Assembly: GCA_017483735.1 (NCBI GenBank)
Contig: JAFUVF010000064.1
Span: 77,405 to 122,889, forward strand
Length of the DNA: 45,485 nucleotides
Direction of reading: 5' to 3'
From: Lachnospiraceae bacterium
Lineage (GTDB): Bacteria; Bacillota; Clostridia; Lachnospirales; Lachnospiraceae
Within the stretch, counting starts at the first letter, position 1, and each line of letters begins with the position of its first letter. Position numbers and translations under genes: made by a program. Shown piece by piece: positions 1 through 9,441 of the stretch. The notes beneath the pieces are model-generated. The model searched no databases. It was not told the DNA's origin and worked only from the letters and a program-made list of their open reading frames with translations.

Positions 1-692
1 ACGACCGCCGTCTGGGTAAGTGACGGCAGCGTCTTGTGCAGACTCATTATGCAAATATCCGCTCCAAGCTTTAGCGGATTTTCCGCAAAGCCTTCAGAAA
101 AACCAAGATGCGCTCCGTGTGCCGCATCAACGATAAGCGGAACATAGTGCATATGACAGACTTTAGCTATAGACATCACATCCTGCACAACTCCCTCATA
201 GGTGGGAGAGGTTATAAATACACAGCCCACCCGCCTGCCCATAGCTTCCTCATTAAGGAGTGACTTTTCCACATCCTCGGAATTTATCAAAAATGATTCG
301 CTTTCTTGCAGATATGTGACCGGAGTATCACATATATACGCAGCATTATATGCGGATTTATGAGAATTTCTCCCCATAATTAATGCGCTTCCGCATTTTC
401 CTTCTGCCCCGGACATGCATACAGATATTGCAGACAACACTCCGGCTGTAGATCCGTTTATAAGCATATGGGATTCATCAGCAGAATATACCCTTGCAAG
501 TCTATTCTCCACATCGCATAGAACCCCTGACGGCGCATGAAGATTGTCAAATCCGTCTATCTCTGTAATATCCAACGCCGCTATATTCTGGGGAAAATCA
601 AAAAAATCCCGGCGCTTATGCCCGGGCATATGGTAGGGATAAAAATCCTCCCCGGTATACTCGGTAAGCTTGGCTTTAAGACCTTTCGACAT
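1..692 (-). CDS. Orn/Lys/Arg decarboxylase family protein (N-terminal 230 residues, C-terminus outside window)
   Basis: Reading from an ATG at 692-690, the frame stays open to the window edge, giving 230 residues. The start MSKGLKAKLTEYTGEDFYPY leads into the family hallmark PYHMPGHKR. A PLP-pocket segment VDAAHGAHLGF and the Schiff-base motif SLHKTLPSLTQTA (Lys220) mark a fold-type-I PLP enzyme of the group that decarboxylates arginine, lysine or ornithine to polyamines. Clostridial short forms are about 450-490 residues, so roughly half is present. The start overlaps the end of the upstream HD gene by 17 bases, and the GAGAG just before it can serve as ribosome binding site, so the two are probably translationally coupled. 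The exact amino-acid substrate cannot be told from this part. Confidence 0.9.
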   Translation of the reverse strand, partial: MSKGLKAKLTEYTGEDFYPYHMPGHKRRDFFDFPQNIAALDITEIDGFDNLHAPSGVLCDVENRLARVYSADESHMLINGSTAGVLSAISVCMSGAEGKCGSALIMGRNSHKSAYNAAYICDTPVTYLQESESFLINSEDVEKSLLNEEAMGRRVGCVFITSPTYEGVVQDVMSIAKVCHMHYVPLIVDAAHGAHLGFSEGFAENPLKLGADICIMSLHKTLPSLTQTAV

Positions 693-1236
693 CTGCAATC
701 TCTCTTTTCCCGTGACCCTTTCTGAGCTTTAAGGTTTCCAATGTAGAGCAGTATTTGTCCGCTGCCGTCACTATCCAGGCTTCCTTGCAGGCAGGCGGTA
801 TCACTGTGAGGGGCCACATATGCTTCTTTATGATATCTCTCTCCCTGTCTGTAAGCATATATTCACGGTCAGCATTCCTAAGTGACCTTCCGGGATGGAA
901 AAACCCGTGGAGTCTGTGGCTTCCGTCATCAATATTATGCCAGTCATACAAAAAATAATCGTGTAAAAGTGCTCCCCTTATGAGTTCCTTTTCATTGCAT
1001 TTTATATGAAGCGCTCTGGAAAGCAGCAGACTGTAGCTCGCAACACTCATAACATGCTCGTTGACTGTAACATTTCCATGCTGGATATGCGCCTTCGTGG
1101 AGTTGAAATTAGGCGATGAAAGTATGTCCGGTGCCGCCTCCTTAATGCTCCTTACCGCACTGCGATAGCGTTCAAAACGCCTGATTCGCCTTTTCTTTTT
1201 TTCTCTTATAATGCTTCCCAGCACACGGTTGTCCAT
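676..1236 (-). CDS. HD-domain phosphohydrolase, small
   Basis: A 186-residue soluble protein with the HD-superfamily metal ligands in order: His near residue 60 (NEHVMSVASYS), the HD pair in LLHDYFLYDW (about 92-93), and a downstream Asp in TAADKYCS (about 158). HD proteins hydrolyse phosphomonoesters, phosphodiesters or nucleotides. The substrate of this short clostridial type is not known to me. The N-terminus is very basic (IIREKKKRRIRRFERYR). An AAAAGGA site precedes the ATG. It lies 14 bases after the L,D-transpeptidase gene and overlaps the decarboxylase gene by 17 bases, so it is probably in one transcript with both. Confidence 0.85.
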   Translation of the reverse strand: MDNRVLGSIIREKKKRRIRRFERYRSAVRSIKEAAPDILSSPNFNSTKAHIQHGNVTVNEHVMSVASYSLLLSRALHIKCNEKELIRGALLHDYFLYDWHNIDDGSHRLHGFFHPGRSLRNADREYMLTDRERDIIKKHMWPLTVIPPACKEAWIVTAADKYCSTLETLKLRKGHGKREIADVERS

Positions 1237-1250
1237 ATTATTTATCCTTT

Positions 1251-2879
1251 TCAGTCATCAGCGCTATTCTCAATTCCGACAGTCTCCTCTCCTCCGTAGT
1301 TCGGCGTGATGACCTCCTCCCCGGTATCATCCGGCGACGGAACAGGGATACCTCCATAATAATAACATACCACAGGAAAATTATTTTTCATATACTCATA
1401 GATTGTGGCTGCGGCAGGCAACGGGAGATTTATACAGCCGTGGGAGCCGGAAACCATATATATGTTTCCTCCGAATGCATCTCTCCATGTGGCGTCATGC
1501 ATACCGTAATTTCCAAAGAACGGCATCCAGAAGCTCACAGGAGTCGCATAGTCCCTGCCTCTTAATATTGCATCCGTTGTCTTATATGTAATGCCGAAAA
1601 TTCCCTCCGGCGTTGCATTTTTTGTGGCTATATTTCCTGATACAAAATCCGTGTCGAATATTATTTCTCCGTTCATATGCAGGTAAAGATGTTGCCCCGT
1701 AAGATCCGCCTCAACGTAGGAATCTCCCACATCATCCTGTCCGGACGCATATCCCCTGTATTCATATACAGCTTCAATCCGCTCCGTTCCGTCTTCTATG
1801 GCTTCCTTTACAGCCGATACGGTCTTTTCCCTGTCCGTCCTCCATCCGTAGCTTTTTCGCTGCAATGTAAGCTCCACTCCCGTCACGGTCACAAATTTCT
1901 TCGGCTGTCCGAAGGTATCTGTTTCCTTAGCAACGCCTTCCACATATTCCAATATAGCTTCATCGGAAAGCTCGAAGTCCGGTATGCCGTCTCCGGCTTC
2001 GTTATTCACGATAAATTTTCGGATATCGTCCGCCGCAAGCTCTCTTTCTATACCATTAAAGTCAAGCTTTAAACCTTTACTGATCCATCTGTTTATCTTG
2101 CTGCATTCTTCGATAAGTCTTTCATTATCAGAAAATATTACAGGTTCGATATAACAGTCTGATACTTCAAGATTCAAGGGTTCTGACCTCAAAGACTTTA
2201 ACGCCCCGTATACCGCATCGTACACCTTATCCCTGTCTAACTCCAGACCTTTCTTCTCCGGAATAATCAAATATGCCCCCGAGGTTCTGTCGTATTCCGA
2301 TATATAAGCATTTTCCGACTTTCTCTCGTGCCCCTCCTTTATCACGGGAAGATTGTCTATCAGCGCTCCCAGCTTTGCCTCACTTATGTCTGCGCTCTCT
2401 ATTGTATGATTGTTGTAAGCCGGAGTTAAAAATGCTTTAAACCACAAAAGCTTATTCTGCGACAAAAGAATCTCCAAAAGCTCAGTGTCAACATCCGCAA
2501 AGGTCATATCTATATCATCCGAGTTTATTGTTCCTGCGGCAATAAGGGTGCCGTCCTCATCCTTTCCAACAAGCTCAAGAGAATAGTCCTTAACTCTCCG
2601 CAGGATAAGTTCCCTTGCGTAATCCACGCTCTTATACGAAAGCTCAAGTCCATCCGCATAAATTCCCGGAAGAAAATGAGTGTCAAAATACACATACCCG
2701 ACACCGTAGATTACCGCAAGAATGGCAATGATTGTGACTATTAGCGCAATAAATACCGGTATGCCCCCGCCTCTTTTCTTCTTTATGCGTTTTCCTTTTC
2801 CCGGCTTTTCCTCCGAGACAGCGGAAATCTCCTGCGCATCCAGATCGATTATCTCATCATAAATATTGACATCATCCAT
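1251..2879 (-). CDS. Membrane-anchored L,D-transpeptidase (YkuD) with PG-binding stalk
   Basis: 542 residues. A cytoplasmic acidic N-terminus and a KKKR stop-transfer patch precede one membrane segment at about 40-63. A long extracytoplasmic region (about 110-400) resembles the repeated PG_binding_4/VanW-associated stalk of clostridial enzymes. The C-terminal YkuD domain (about 405-520) carries the catalytic motif SGSHGCINLP with Cys482. A Pro/Asp/Glu-rich tail follows. The family makes 3-3 peptidoglycan cross-links or attaches partners to peptide stems, outside the membrane. The start overlaps the upstream polymerase/ligase-like gene by 8 bases and has an AGGAAG site. Being at the end of the glycan operon, it could take part in anchoring the polymer to peptidoglycan, which is inference only. 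Confidence 0.93.
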   Translation of the reverse strand: MDDVNIYDEIIDLDAQEISAVSEEKPGKGKRIKKKRGGGIPVFIALIVTIIAILAVIYGVGYVYFDTHFLPGIYADGLELSYKSVDYARELILRRVKDYSLELVGKDEDGTLIAAGTINSDDIDMTFADVDTELLEILLSQNKLLWFKAFLTPAYNNHTIESADISEAKLGALIDNLPVIKEGHERKSENAYISEYDRTSGAYLIIPEKKGLELDRDKVYDAVYGALKSLRSEPLNLEVSDCYIEPVIFSDNERLIEECSKINRWISKGLKLDFNGIERELAADDIRKFIVNNEAGDGIPDFELSDEAILEYVEGVAKETDTFGQPKKFVTVTGVELTLQRKSYGWRTDREKTVSAVKEAIEDGTERIEAVYEYRGYASGQDDVGDSYVEADLTGQHLYLHMNGEIIFDTDFVSGNIATKNATPEGIFGITYKTTDAILRGRDYATPVSFWMPFFGNYGMHDATWRDAFGGNIYMVSGSHGCINLPLPAAATIYEYMKNNFPVVCYYYGGIPVPSPDDTGEEVITPNYGGEETVGIENSADD

Positions 2880-4503
2880 TTGTCTTCCTCATGGCAAACA
2901 CCGGAACCATAAACATAAGCACGCTCTCAACGCTTCCGCTTCCCCAGGAATACTCAAAAACACCAAATATAAGCGGTATAAGCATAAACATAAGCTCCAA
3001 CAAAGCGGTAATATTTCCGCCTCTTGCACGATTGAACAATATAATGCCGCACCATGCAAAAAACACAATAAACATTATTGCCATTGGCACGCCAAAGTCC
3101 GTGGCGTATTGGAGATAGATGTCATGGGCGTGACCCACCCATGAATAAATCGTAGTCTGCAAGCCCTGCTCTGATTGCGGATGCCCTAAGAGATTAAGAT
3201 TTTTGATGTAATGAGCGTATATTGTCTTTCTAAGGAGAAAAGCATTCGCCTCCTCATATAGATGCAATACCGCTCCCCTTTCCGCCATTAGCTGCTCTTC
3301 CTCCTGTGGAGTTAGTTCTTGCAGCCAGAGATAGTCCTCCTCTGACATATTTTCCCCGCCATCCATAAGGAGTTCATCGGTAATCCCCAGCTTCAATGCC
3401 ATATTATTGAATGGGACAAGCACCCTCGCAACCGTAGAATTCATAAGATAATCGAAGCTTACATATTTATCCGAATTCCATGGGTCAAAGGAATGAACTT
3501 TGCCCTCGTTCCATTCTCCCCAAAACCATATGGGATGATGAAATACAGGCGGCATATAGCGAATTGCCAAAAAACAGAGAGGCATGCATACGGCAAAGGA
3601 TAATGCCGTCAAAATAATATTTTTTACAATTGAACTACGCTTTATACATAGCTTGTAAAAGAATAAAAATAAAAGCAGCAATACACAGGTGGTTATGGCA
3701 CCAGATCTGGAGATTGAAAAAAACTGAAACGACAATACAATCCCGAGCATAGCCCATGCAATCAGTTTTTTCCAAAGCTTAGCGCTTTCTCCCTCATCTT
3801 TATAAAAAGCTAAAACCCTGTATATCACTGCCGCCGTGACAACGCATATATACTCCGCATAGAGATTGGGATTATTGTATATCCCAGTATATCTGGCCCC
3901 CTGATCTGCATTGTATGGACGGAACATACACGAAAAAATCCCGAACAGGATAAAACTTAAAATAATTCCATCCGCTGCACCTTCAAATATTTGTTCTTCT
4001 TCAGCTTCAGAAAAGTCGGTAAGCAGCATACACCCAAACATAAATAAATATACCAAAGGCCAGATATAATCACTTCTGGAGAAATTCATCCAAATAAACA
4101 TTAAGAGCCACAATGCAAACAGCCTTTTATTCAAAACCGGCTTTACTCTATCTATGCCTATACGCCTTATAAGAAAAATAAGCACAAAGCCATGGAGATA
4201 AATATTCGCCGAAAGTATGAAGCGGTCATTCGGGAAATAGAACCATTCCCTCAACATAAAAAAAGCAGCAATTCCGATAAAAATTCCCACTATTCCCCAG
4301 ATACCCAATGCCGTTTTAGATCTTTTGATGTCATTGGGCACATAATGTGAAAGAATTATAACAGCTGTCACAAGCCCTATCGAGTCCCTAAAGCTTTCTA
4401 TGACACCATCAAGCCCGCTACCGGTCTTTATCCTTTGATCTATTATGCAAAGCATACAAAAGCAAAGTATATATATTATTTTTTTTACATTTCTCATTTT
4501 CAT
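2872..4503 (-). CDS. O-antigen ligase/polymerase-like polytopic membrane protein (copy A, His-containing loop)
   Basis: 543 residues with about a dozen hydrophobic segments and one long extracytoplasmic loop at about 325-455. The sequence after the loop, GHAHDIYLQYATDFGVP, matches the H-x-x-YL-Q-Y-x-x-x-x-G pattern of the WaaL/Wzy superfamily, which polymerises or transfers lipid-linked glycans on the outer face of the membrane. It is a clear paralogue of the 538-residue protein at 20527-22143: both share SD..WP..YL..FGC, SCMFRP, a VFHH..WF segment and the post-loop motif. Only this copy keeps the histidine (HAHD), which WaaL-type ligases need, so it may be the ligase of the pair. ATGA overlap with the dehydrogenase gene shows coupling. 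Confidence 0.85.
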   Translation of the reverse strand: MKMRNVKKIIYILCFCMLCIIDQRIKTGSGLDGVIESFRDSIGLVTAVIILSHYVPNDIKRSKTALGIWGIVGIFIGIAAFFMLREWFYFPNDRFILSANIYLHGFVLIFLIRRIGIDRVKPVLNKRLFALWLLMFIWMNFSRSDYIWPLVYLFMFGCMLLTDFSEAEEEQIFEGAADGIILSFILFGIFSCMFRPYNADQGARYTGIYNNPNLYAEYICVVTAAVIYRVLAFYKDEGESAKLWKKLIAWAMLGIVLSFQFFSISRSGAITTCVLLLLFLFFYKLCIKRSSIVKNIILTALSFAVCMPLCFLAIRYMPPVFHHPIWFWGEWNEGKVHSFDPWNSDKYVSFDYLMNSTVARVLVPFNNMALKLGITDELLMDGGENMSEEDYLWLQELTPQEEEQLMAERGAVLHLYEEANAFLLRKTIYAHYIKNLNLLGHPQSEQGLQTTIYSWVGHAHDIYLQYATDFGVPMAIMFIVFFAWCGIILFNRARGGNITALLELMFMLIPLIFGVFEYSWGSGSVESVLMFMVPVFAMRKTNG

Positions 4504-5720
4504 AATCTATATACTTTTTTGCCCTTGATCACATTTCTCGTATCAAATACTACTTTTCCCGAAAGCATATCGGTATTTACAAGAATTTCTCTGTGTCCCA
4601 CCATAATCACAACCATATCAACCTCATGCAGGAACTCCGCAAGATTATGATACTGGTGCTTTGCGACTTTCCCTTCTATATAAGGATCATAACATTTTAT
4701 CTCGTCCGCAAGATGCCTCCTCTGCGACTCCAAAAGCTGCAGGCTCGGAGATTCTCTCATATCATCCACATTTTCTTTGTATGTGAGTCCGTAGAGCCCC
4801 ACCCTGCCTATATCTGATATTCCCTCGGTCTTCATTATCTCATATATACGATTCAATACAAAATCCGGCATACTGTCATTTGTCTTCATAGACTCGTCAA
4901 TGACCTTTGCAAGAGAAGGGTAATCTCCCACAAGAAACCAAGGATCTACCGAAATGCAGTGTCCTCCTACTCCGGGGCCGGGATTTAGTATGTTTACCCT
5001 GGGGTGCATATTGCATATCCTGATTATCTCGTACACATCCATCCCGTCATGTCTGCATATCTTTGCTAATTCGTTTGCAAAAGCTATATTAACAGCTCTG
5101 TATGTATTCTCAACAACCTTCGTCATCTCCGCCGTGCGGATATCCGTCAGCACAATCTCCCCCTCGCAAAATGACGAGTAAAGTTTCTTTATTCTTTCTC
5201 CGATTTCTGCGTTATCCGCACCTATCGTGCGATTGTTGTGAAGAAGCTCATACACCATATTACCGGGAATTATTCTCTCCGGTGCATGTACAAGATGGAT
5301 ATTTTCCCCATCAATAAAGCCTTTTTCCTTAAGAATCGGGCGTATGGACTTATCTATTGTTCCCGGAGAGATAGTTGACTCTATAACTATTACGGTATTT
5401 TTCCCGGCTACTTTAAGCACATCCTCTACTGCGCTTATGACATACTTTGGATCTACCTTTTTGGAAAATTTATCATAAGGGGTGGGCACGGAAATAATAT
5501 AGGTATCCGCTTTCTGATACTTATCAGTAAATACTATGCCTGACTTTACTGCCTGTTCAAACAATTCAAAAAGCCCATCCTCCTTGAAGGTAATCTCCCC
5601 TCTTTTAAGTGTGGCGACAAGCTCCCTGTTATAATCCGTACCTATTACACTTACCCCGTGTGATGCTAACATAAGTGCCGTAGGCAGACCTATATAACCT
5701 AGTCCAATTACGTTTACCAT
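4500..5720 (-). CDS. wecC: UDP-N-acetyl-D-mannosaminuronate dehydrogenase (WecC/Cap5O type)
   Basis: 406 residues, the usual length. The N-terminal Rossmann motif VIGLGYIGLPTA binds NAD. The central NPGPGVGGHCISVDPWF holds the catalytic Cys255 and is diagnostic of UDP-ManNAc 6-dehydrogenases rather than UDP-glucose dehydrogenases. The enzyme oxidises UDP-ManNAc twice to UDP-ManNAcA using 2 NAD+. The substrate is supplied by the UDP-GlcNAc 2-epimerase at 13306-14424 in the same locus. The ATG has an AGGAG site 8 bases upstream. The gene is 12 bases after the ABC transporter and overlaps the next gene by 4 bases. UDP-GlcNAcA formation is a less likely alternative. Confidence 0.93.
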   Translation of the reverse strand: MVNVIGLGYIGLPTALMLASHGVSVIGTDYNRELVATLKRGEITFKEDGLFELFEQAVKSGIVFTDKYQKADTYIISVPTPYDKFSKKVDPKYVISAVEDVLKVAGKNTVIVIESTISPGTIDKSIRPILKEKGFIDGENIHLVHAPERIIPGNMVYELLHNNRTIGADNAEIGERIKKLYSSFCEGEIVLTDIRTAEMTKVVENTYRAVNIAFANELAKICRHDGMDVYEIIRICNMHPRVNILNPGPGVGGHCISVDPWFLVGDYPSLAKVIDESMKTNDSMPDFVLNRIYEIMKTEGISDIGRVGLYGLTYKENVDDMRESPSLQLLESQRRHLADEIKCYDPYIEGKVAKHQYHNLAEFLHEVDMVVIMVGHREILVNTDMLSGKVVFDTRNVIKGKKVYRL

Positions 5721-5732
5721 GGATTTATTCTC

Positions 5733-7541
5733 CTATTTCCGGACAATATGCGTAGAATGAAGAACTGCCTTTCCATCCTTAATCTCATATATTTCATCAC
5801 AATTTCTGACAGTTGTCAATCTATGCGCCACAATAATAATCGTCTTTTTCCCAAACAAATCTTCTATTGCTTTCATAACCGATTCCTCTGTTTCATAATC
5901 CAATGCGCTCGTGGCTTCATCAAAAACAATAATCTTGGGGTCATTATACAATGCTCTCGCTATAGCTATTCTTTGTTTCTGACCTCCGGAGAATCGAGCG
6001 CCTCTTTCACTCGCCATCGTCTCAAGTCCCTCGGGAAGTCCTCTCACAAACTCTGCAATATTGGCTATTTCAAGGCATTCCCACACTCTTGGCTCATCTA
6101 TTTCATCCGGTTCCAGACCAAAGGCAACATTTGCCTTTATAGTATCATTCAGAAGATATACCGATTGCGGTACATATCCCACGCAACTGTAGTATGCCTG
6201 AAAATCCTCATATATACTTTGTCCGCCATAAGTTATTTCGCCCGCATCAATATGCAATACTCCTAAAATTATATCCATTAATGTAGATTTTCCAGCGCCC
6301 GAACCGCCTATAATCCCGACAGACTCACCCGACTTGATATTAATAGAAACGTCTTTCAGCACATACTCTGCGTCCGCTGAATATCTAAATGAAACCCCTT
6401 TCAAAACAAGTTTCCCATTGCCCTCAAATTTTCCCCTGTTGCTTTTCCTAAAATGCAGATCTTCTCCTGCTTCATTCAGCTTTTCGTATACTTCATTTAA
6501 AATAGGCAGCCTGAATAGTATTGTATTGAAAAAACCAGAAATTCTTCCCATAGACGGCATCAATCTGAACCCTGCCATGGCAAAGGAACCTAGATAGGGG
6601 ATATATGCCGCAGGGTCGTCCATTCCAGATACCTTAAGACCGACGGCGCCTATTACACCAATAACACATACTCCTTCCAGAATATAAACGGGGATATCAT
6701 CTGCAATCAAACCCTTTGCTGCGATTTTCTGTTCTTCCCTGTATGCACTTTCGAATTTTTTGACAAAAAAGTTCTGGTTCCCGGAAAGAATTATTTCCTT
6801 CATGCCGCCAAAGATTTCGACAGAAGCATTATAAGAATTTTCTCGTGTCTTTCTTATACGTTCGCCCAACCGCTTCATACTCTTCCTGAACAACCCAAAA
6901 ATAATAATGAAGCAAACAATCCCCATGAACATTATACTCACGGCGATTCTCATATCCAAGTAAAGCAAATAAGTAAATATAAGCGCCACCGTAAAAAATT
7001 CCGCAATAAGTCTTAATCCATAGAGCAGGATAATATAAATTCCCTCTGCATCATTTCGGGTATTCTGAATCAGTTCTCCCGTATTTGCCCTCATAATTTT
7101 GATATAATCCTTGCCCATATAGGATTTGAGAAGCCTGACTGAAACATTTCCAAGAACTGTGCAGGAATAATTAGATCTTGTATACAATAAAAAGGATAAA
7201 AACAAATTCTTTACCACAAATACCGCAACTACCAAAATGCACGCACAAGGGAGAAGATACTGCTTTTCTATTTTAAAATACATAACAAAATCATATTTGA
7301 GCAATTCCTCCGGACTTACCATTGCCTCAACAAGCGGAATGACGGATGAAACACCTAATGTCTCAAAGCCTGCTCCAATAAGTGTAAGAAACAGTACCCA
7401 CAATCCCCTTTTCTTTTGCTCAGGTGTGAGTATACTCATCATCTTCTTCCAGATGTCATTTACTTTATCAAAATTTTTGATTACTACTGTGTCAGGCTTC
7501 ATCTTTGGTGTTCCAGAGTTCGAATTGTTTATACTCCTCAT
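5733..7541 (-). CDS. ABC transporter, fused permease and ATPase, PglK/MsbA-like lipid-linked glycan flippase
   Basis: 602 residues. After an unusual polar N-terminal extension of about 45 residues come six membrane segments (about 47-340). The nucleotide-binding domain has Walker A GGSGAGKST (about 411-418), signature FSGGQKQRI (about 514), Walker B KIIVFDEAT (about 534) and the switch IIIVAHRLTT. A half-size exporter with the segment GGMKEIILSGNQ before the ATPase resembles Campylobacter PglK, which flips undecaprenyl-diphosphate oligosaccharides. No Wzx-type flippase is present in the window, so this is the likely exporter of the repeat unit. The start codon abuts the FkbM stop (TGAATG). 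An alternative start at Met14 has no visible ribosome site. Confidence 0.9.
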   Translation of the reverse strand: MRSINNSNSGTPKMKPDTVVIKNFDKVNDIWKKMMSILTPEQKKRGLWVLFLTLIGAGFETLGVSSVIPLVEAMVSPEELLKYDFVMYFKIEKQYLLPCACILVVAVFVVKNLFLSFLLYTRSNYSCTVLGNVSVRLLKSYMGKDYIKIMRANTGELIQNTRNDAEGIYIILLYGLRLIAEFFTVALIFTYLLYLDMRIAVSIMFMGIVCFIIIFGLFRKSMKRLGERIRKTRENSYNASVEIFGGMKEIILSGNQNFFVKKFESAYREEQKIAAKGLIADDIPVYILEGVCVIGVIGAVGLKVSGMDDPAAYIPYLGSFAMAGFRLMPSMGRISGFFNTILFRLPILNEVYEKLNEAGEDLHFRKSNRGKFEGNGKLVLKGVSFRYSADAEYVLKDVSINIKSGESVGIIGGSGAGKSTLMDIILGVLHIDAGEITYGGQSIYEDFQAYYSCVGYVPQSVYLLNDTIKANVAFGLEPDEIDEPRVWECLEIANIAEFVRGLPEGLETMASERGARFSGGQKQRIAIARALYNDPKIIVFDEATSALDYETEESVMKAIEDLFGKKTIIIVAHRLTTVRNCDEIYEIKDGKAVLHSTHIVRK

Positions 7542-8387
7542 TCATACTTTCTTACCCACTCTTTTCTTTACCGAATCAATATCCTTAACATAAAAGAAAT
7601 TATCTCCTTTTCTCTCGAAGCTTTCCTCATCTGAGGATATTAGCCTGTTATTTATATAGTCATATTTACACCTTTTATATCCGTATTTAAATATTTCCGC
7701 TTCAATTTCTTCAATATTATATATTACCTCAACAATCAGCACCTTCAACCGATTATCAGATAGCAGCCTCTCCGCCCCGCATAAGGCCAACGCTTCCACG
7801 CCTTCAACATCAAGCTTCAATACATCGCCAGTGGTTATAAAGTCATCCAATCTTCTACATTCCACTTCAATAATATTTTCTCCGGATTCGTCTTGATCTT
7901 CTACGATATGATTCGACATATCAAGATTATTCGTAAACCTTACCCTTCCTGTCACATCTCCTACCGCACAGTTGAATGCAGTAATATAATCATTCAATAA
8001 ATTTATGTCTATATTATTTTTAAGCTCTGCGTAGGTTTTAGGCTCAGGCTCAACGGCTATCGCTTTGCATCCTGTCTTTTTAACAGCATATAATGAATAT
8101 GAGCCTATATTCGCTCCTATATCCAAAAGCACCATATTTTCATCCATATAGCGCTCCAGAAAGGTCAACTCACTTCTATCGTATTTGCCGTAATAATAAC
8201 ACTCTGTCGTTCCCGGCCAATGTCTTATGGCTCTTATTTTAAGCCCCTCCAGCCATTCAAATTCATACTCCGTCTTAAACAAAAATCTGATTTGAAGACT
8301 GATAAACCTGAACAACACGCTTATATGCCGTCCTCTTGCCATTTCATCAGTCATAAGATCATACAATGTTCTAAAAATTTTTTTCAT
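7542..8387 (-). CDS. FkbM-family SAM-dependent methyltransferase
   Basis: 281 residues. The SAM-binding motif I is DIGANIGSYS at 89-98, followed by the acidic AVEPEP strand end and the FkbM signature LKLDVEGVEALALCGA at about 190. FkbM proteins O-methylate sugars or polyketides. Within a glycan locus the expected target is a hydroxyl of the repeat unit or of its terminal residue. A hydrophobic or amphipathic stretch (about 22-38) may touch the membrane. The start ATG lies 17 bases inside the end of the deacetylase-like gene and the stop abuts the ABC transporter start. The ribosome site is weak (GAGAG), consistent with coupling to upstream translation. Confidence 0.9.
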   Translation of the reverse strand: MKKIFRTLYDLMTDEMARGRHISVLFRFISLQIRFLFKTEYEFEWLEGLKIRAIRHWPGTTECYYYGKYDRSELTFLERYMDENMVLLDIGANIGSYSLYAVKKTGCKAIAVEPEPKTYAELKNNIDINLLNDYITAFNCAVGDVTGRVRFTNNLDMSNHIVEDQDESGENIIEVECRRLDDFITTGDVLKLDVEGVEALALCGAERLLSDNRLKVLIVEVIYNIEEIEAEIFKYGYKRCKYDYINNRLISSDEESFERKGDNFFYVKDIDSVKKRVGKKV

Positions 8388-9441
8388 AATAATCTCTCAT
8401 AGTCATAAAGCTGTAAAGCGAATCCGCTGACTTTACAAACCTTATAAATCTTCTCATATTCTCCACAGTATCATCCGTCGCCATCTTGGGATGACATATT
8501 ATAGCTACGGTATGCTCCTTTCTGTCGCATCGATATGTCTTGTAAAGCTCTCTGATATCCCTTTCAAGCACACGATATCCTCTGGTGTCAAGCGACAATA
8601 TACCTGTACCCGCAGCCTTTCTTATTATACCATATATGCTTTCCCTTAATCCCTCTCCAAAGCCATTATTACCAATTGATATAACAGTCCTCGGTGCACC
8701 ATTTACATGGAGCTTGGAAGCAGGAATCCCTGCGAATTTGAAAGGATTATTTTTCGCATAGCCTATAGCTATTTCCTGCATTACCCTCTCTCCCGCCTTA
8801 TTTTCTGCCACACTTTCTATCTTATCTCCTGCCCTATAGTACCAATCAAGTTCGTAGGCGTATTGGGAGAAGTCATATATCTGCTCTCCCTCGCTGGCTT
8901 TCTGTCCTATGGCAACCGACGAGTCAATGCGTATCCCGTTTTCATACAACGCCGTCATAAGTTCTTCCTCCGGCTTTACGCAAAATCCGCCTGCCCTGTA
9001 CGCTATGCACTTATAATCGCTGTTAATCGGTCGGATGATATTGTTCAGGTACTCTATCCCACTCCTTATGATATTATATCCCGAATCCGCTTTATCCGGC
9101 TCAAACCCATAGCTCTGGATACAATATCCCGAGTATGACATATCCCAATGTCCGTTTTCATATACGCAGTTCTTCCAACTCGGATGTATATGAAGCTGCA
9201 CATCATGACCGTCCCTCGCCGCTTTTTGAAGCTGGGAGGAGAATCTCTCACAATAATCCTTCAGTCCATAATCATTGTGACGCATCACCGAGCAGACATC
9301 CGCAAAAAATGTGGTCTTAACCCCTTCCTGCCTTAGCATCTCCAAAATTTTATCCGTAGGTTCAAACAGGAGCTCATAGTCTCCGGTCTCAATTCTATCC
9401 AGCCATAATTCGTAATCAAAGGTTATGCACAAATTCAGCAT
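8371..9441 (-). CDS. Polysaccharide deacetylase-like protein (WalW/NodB superfamily)
   Basis: 356 residues, no signal peptide. The N-terminal LCITFDYELW has the Asp of the NodB fold (Asp9), and DGHDVQLHIHPSW supplies the H-x-H metal ligands (His84, His86). A late CHPK near residue 325 could supply the catalytic histidine. These features fit the WalW-like branch of carbohydrate esterase 4, found as cytoplasmic proteins in O-antigen and capsule loci. A role in removing an acetyl group from a sugar precursor is plausible, but no substrate is known. It overlaps the upstream GT4 gene by 7 bases and the FkbM gene by 17 bases. Confidence 0.8.
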   Translation of the reverse strand: MLNLCITFDYELWLDRIETGDYELLFEPTDKILEMLRQEGVKTTFFADVCSVMRHNDYGLKDYCERFSSQLQKAARDGHDVQLHIHPSWKNCVYENGHWDMSYSGYCIQSYGFEPDKADSGYNIIRSGIEYLNNIIRPINSDYKCIAYRAGGFCVKPEEELMTALYENGIRIDSSVAIGQKASEGEQIYDFSQYAYELDWYYRAGDKIESVAENKAGERVMQEIAIGYAKNNPFKFAGIPASKLHVNGAPRTVISIGNNGFGEGLRESIYGIIRKAAGTGILSLDTRGYRVLERDIRELYKTYRCDRKEHTVAIICHPKMATDDTVENMRRFIRFVKSADSLYSFMTMRDYYEKNF

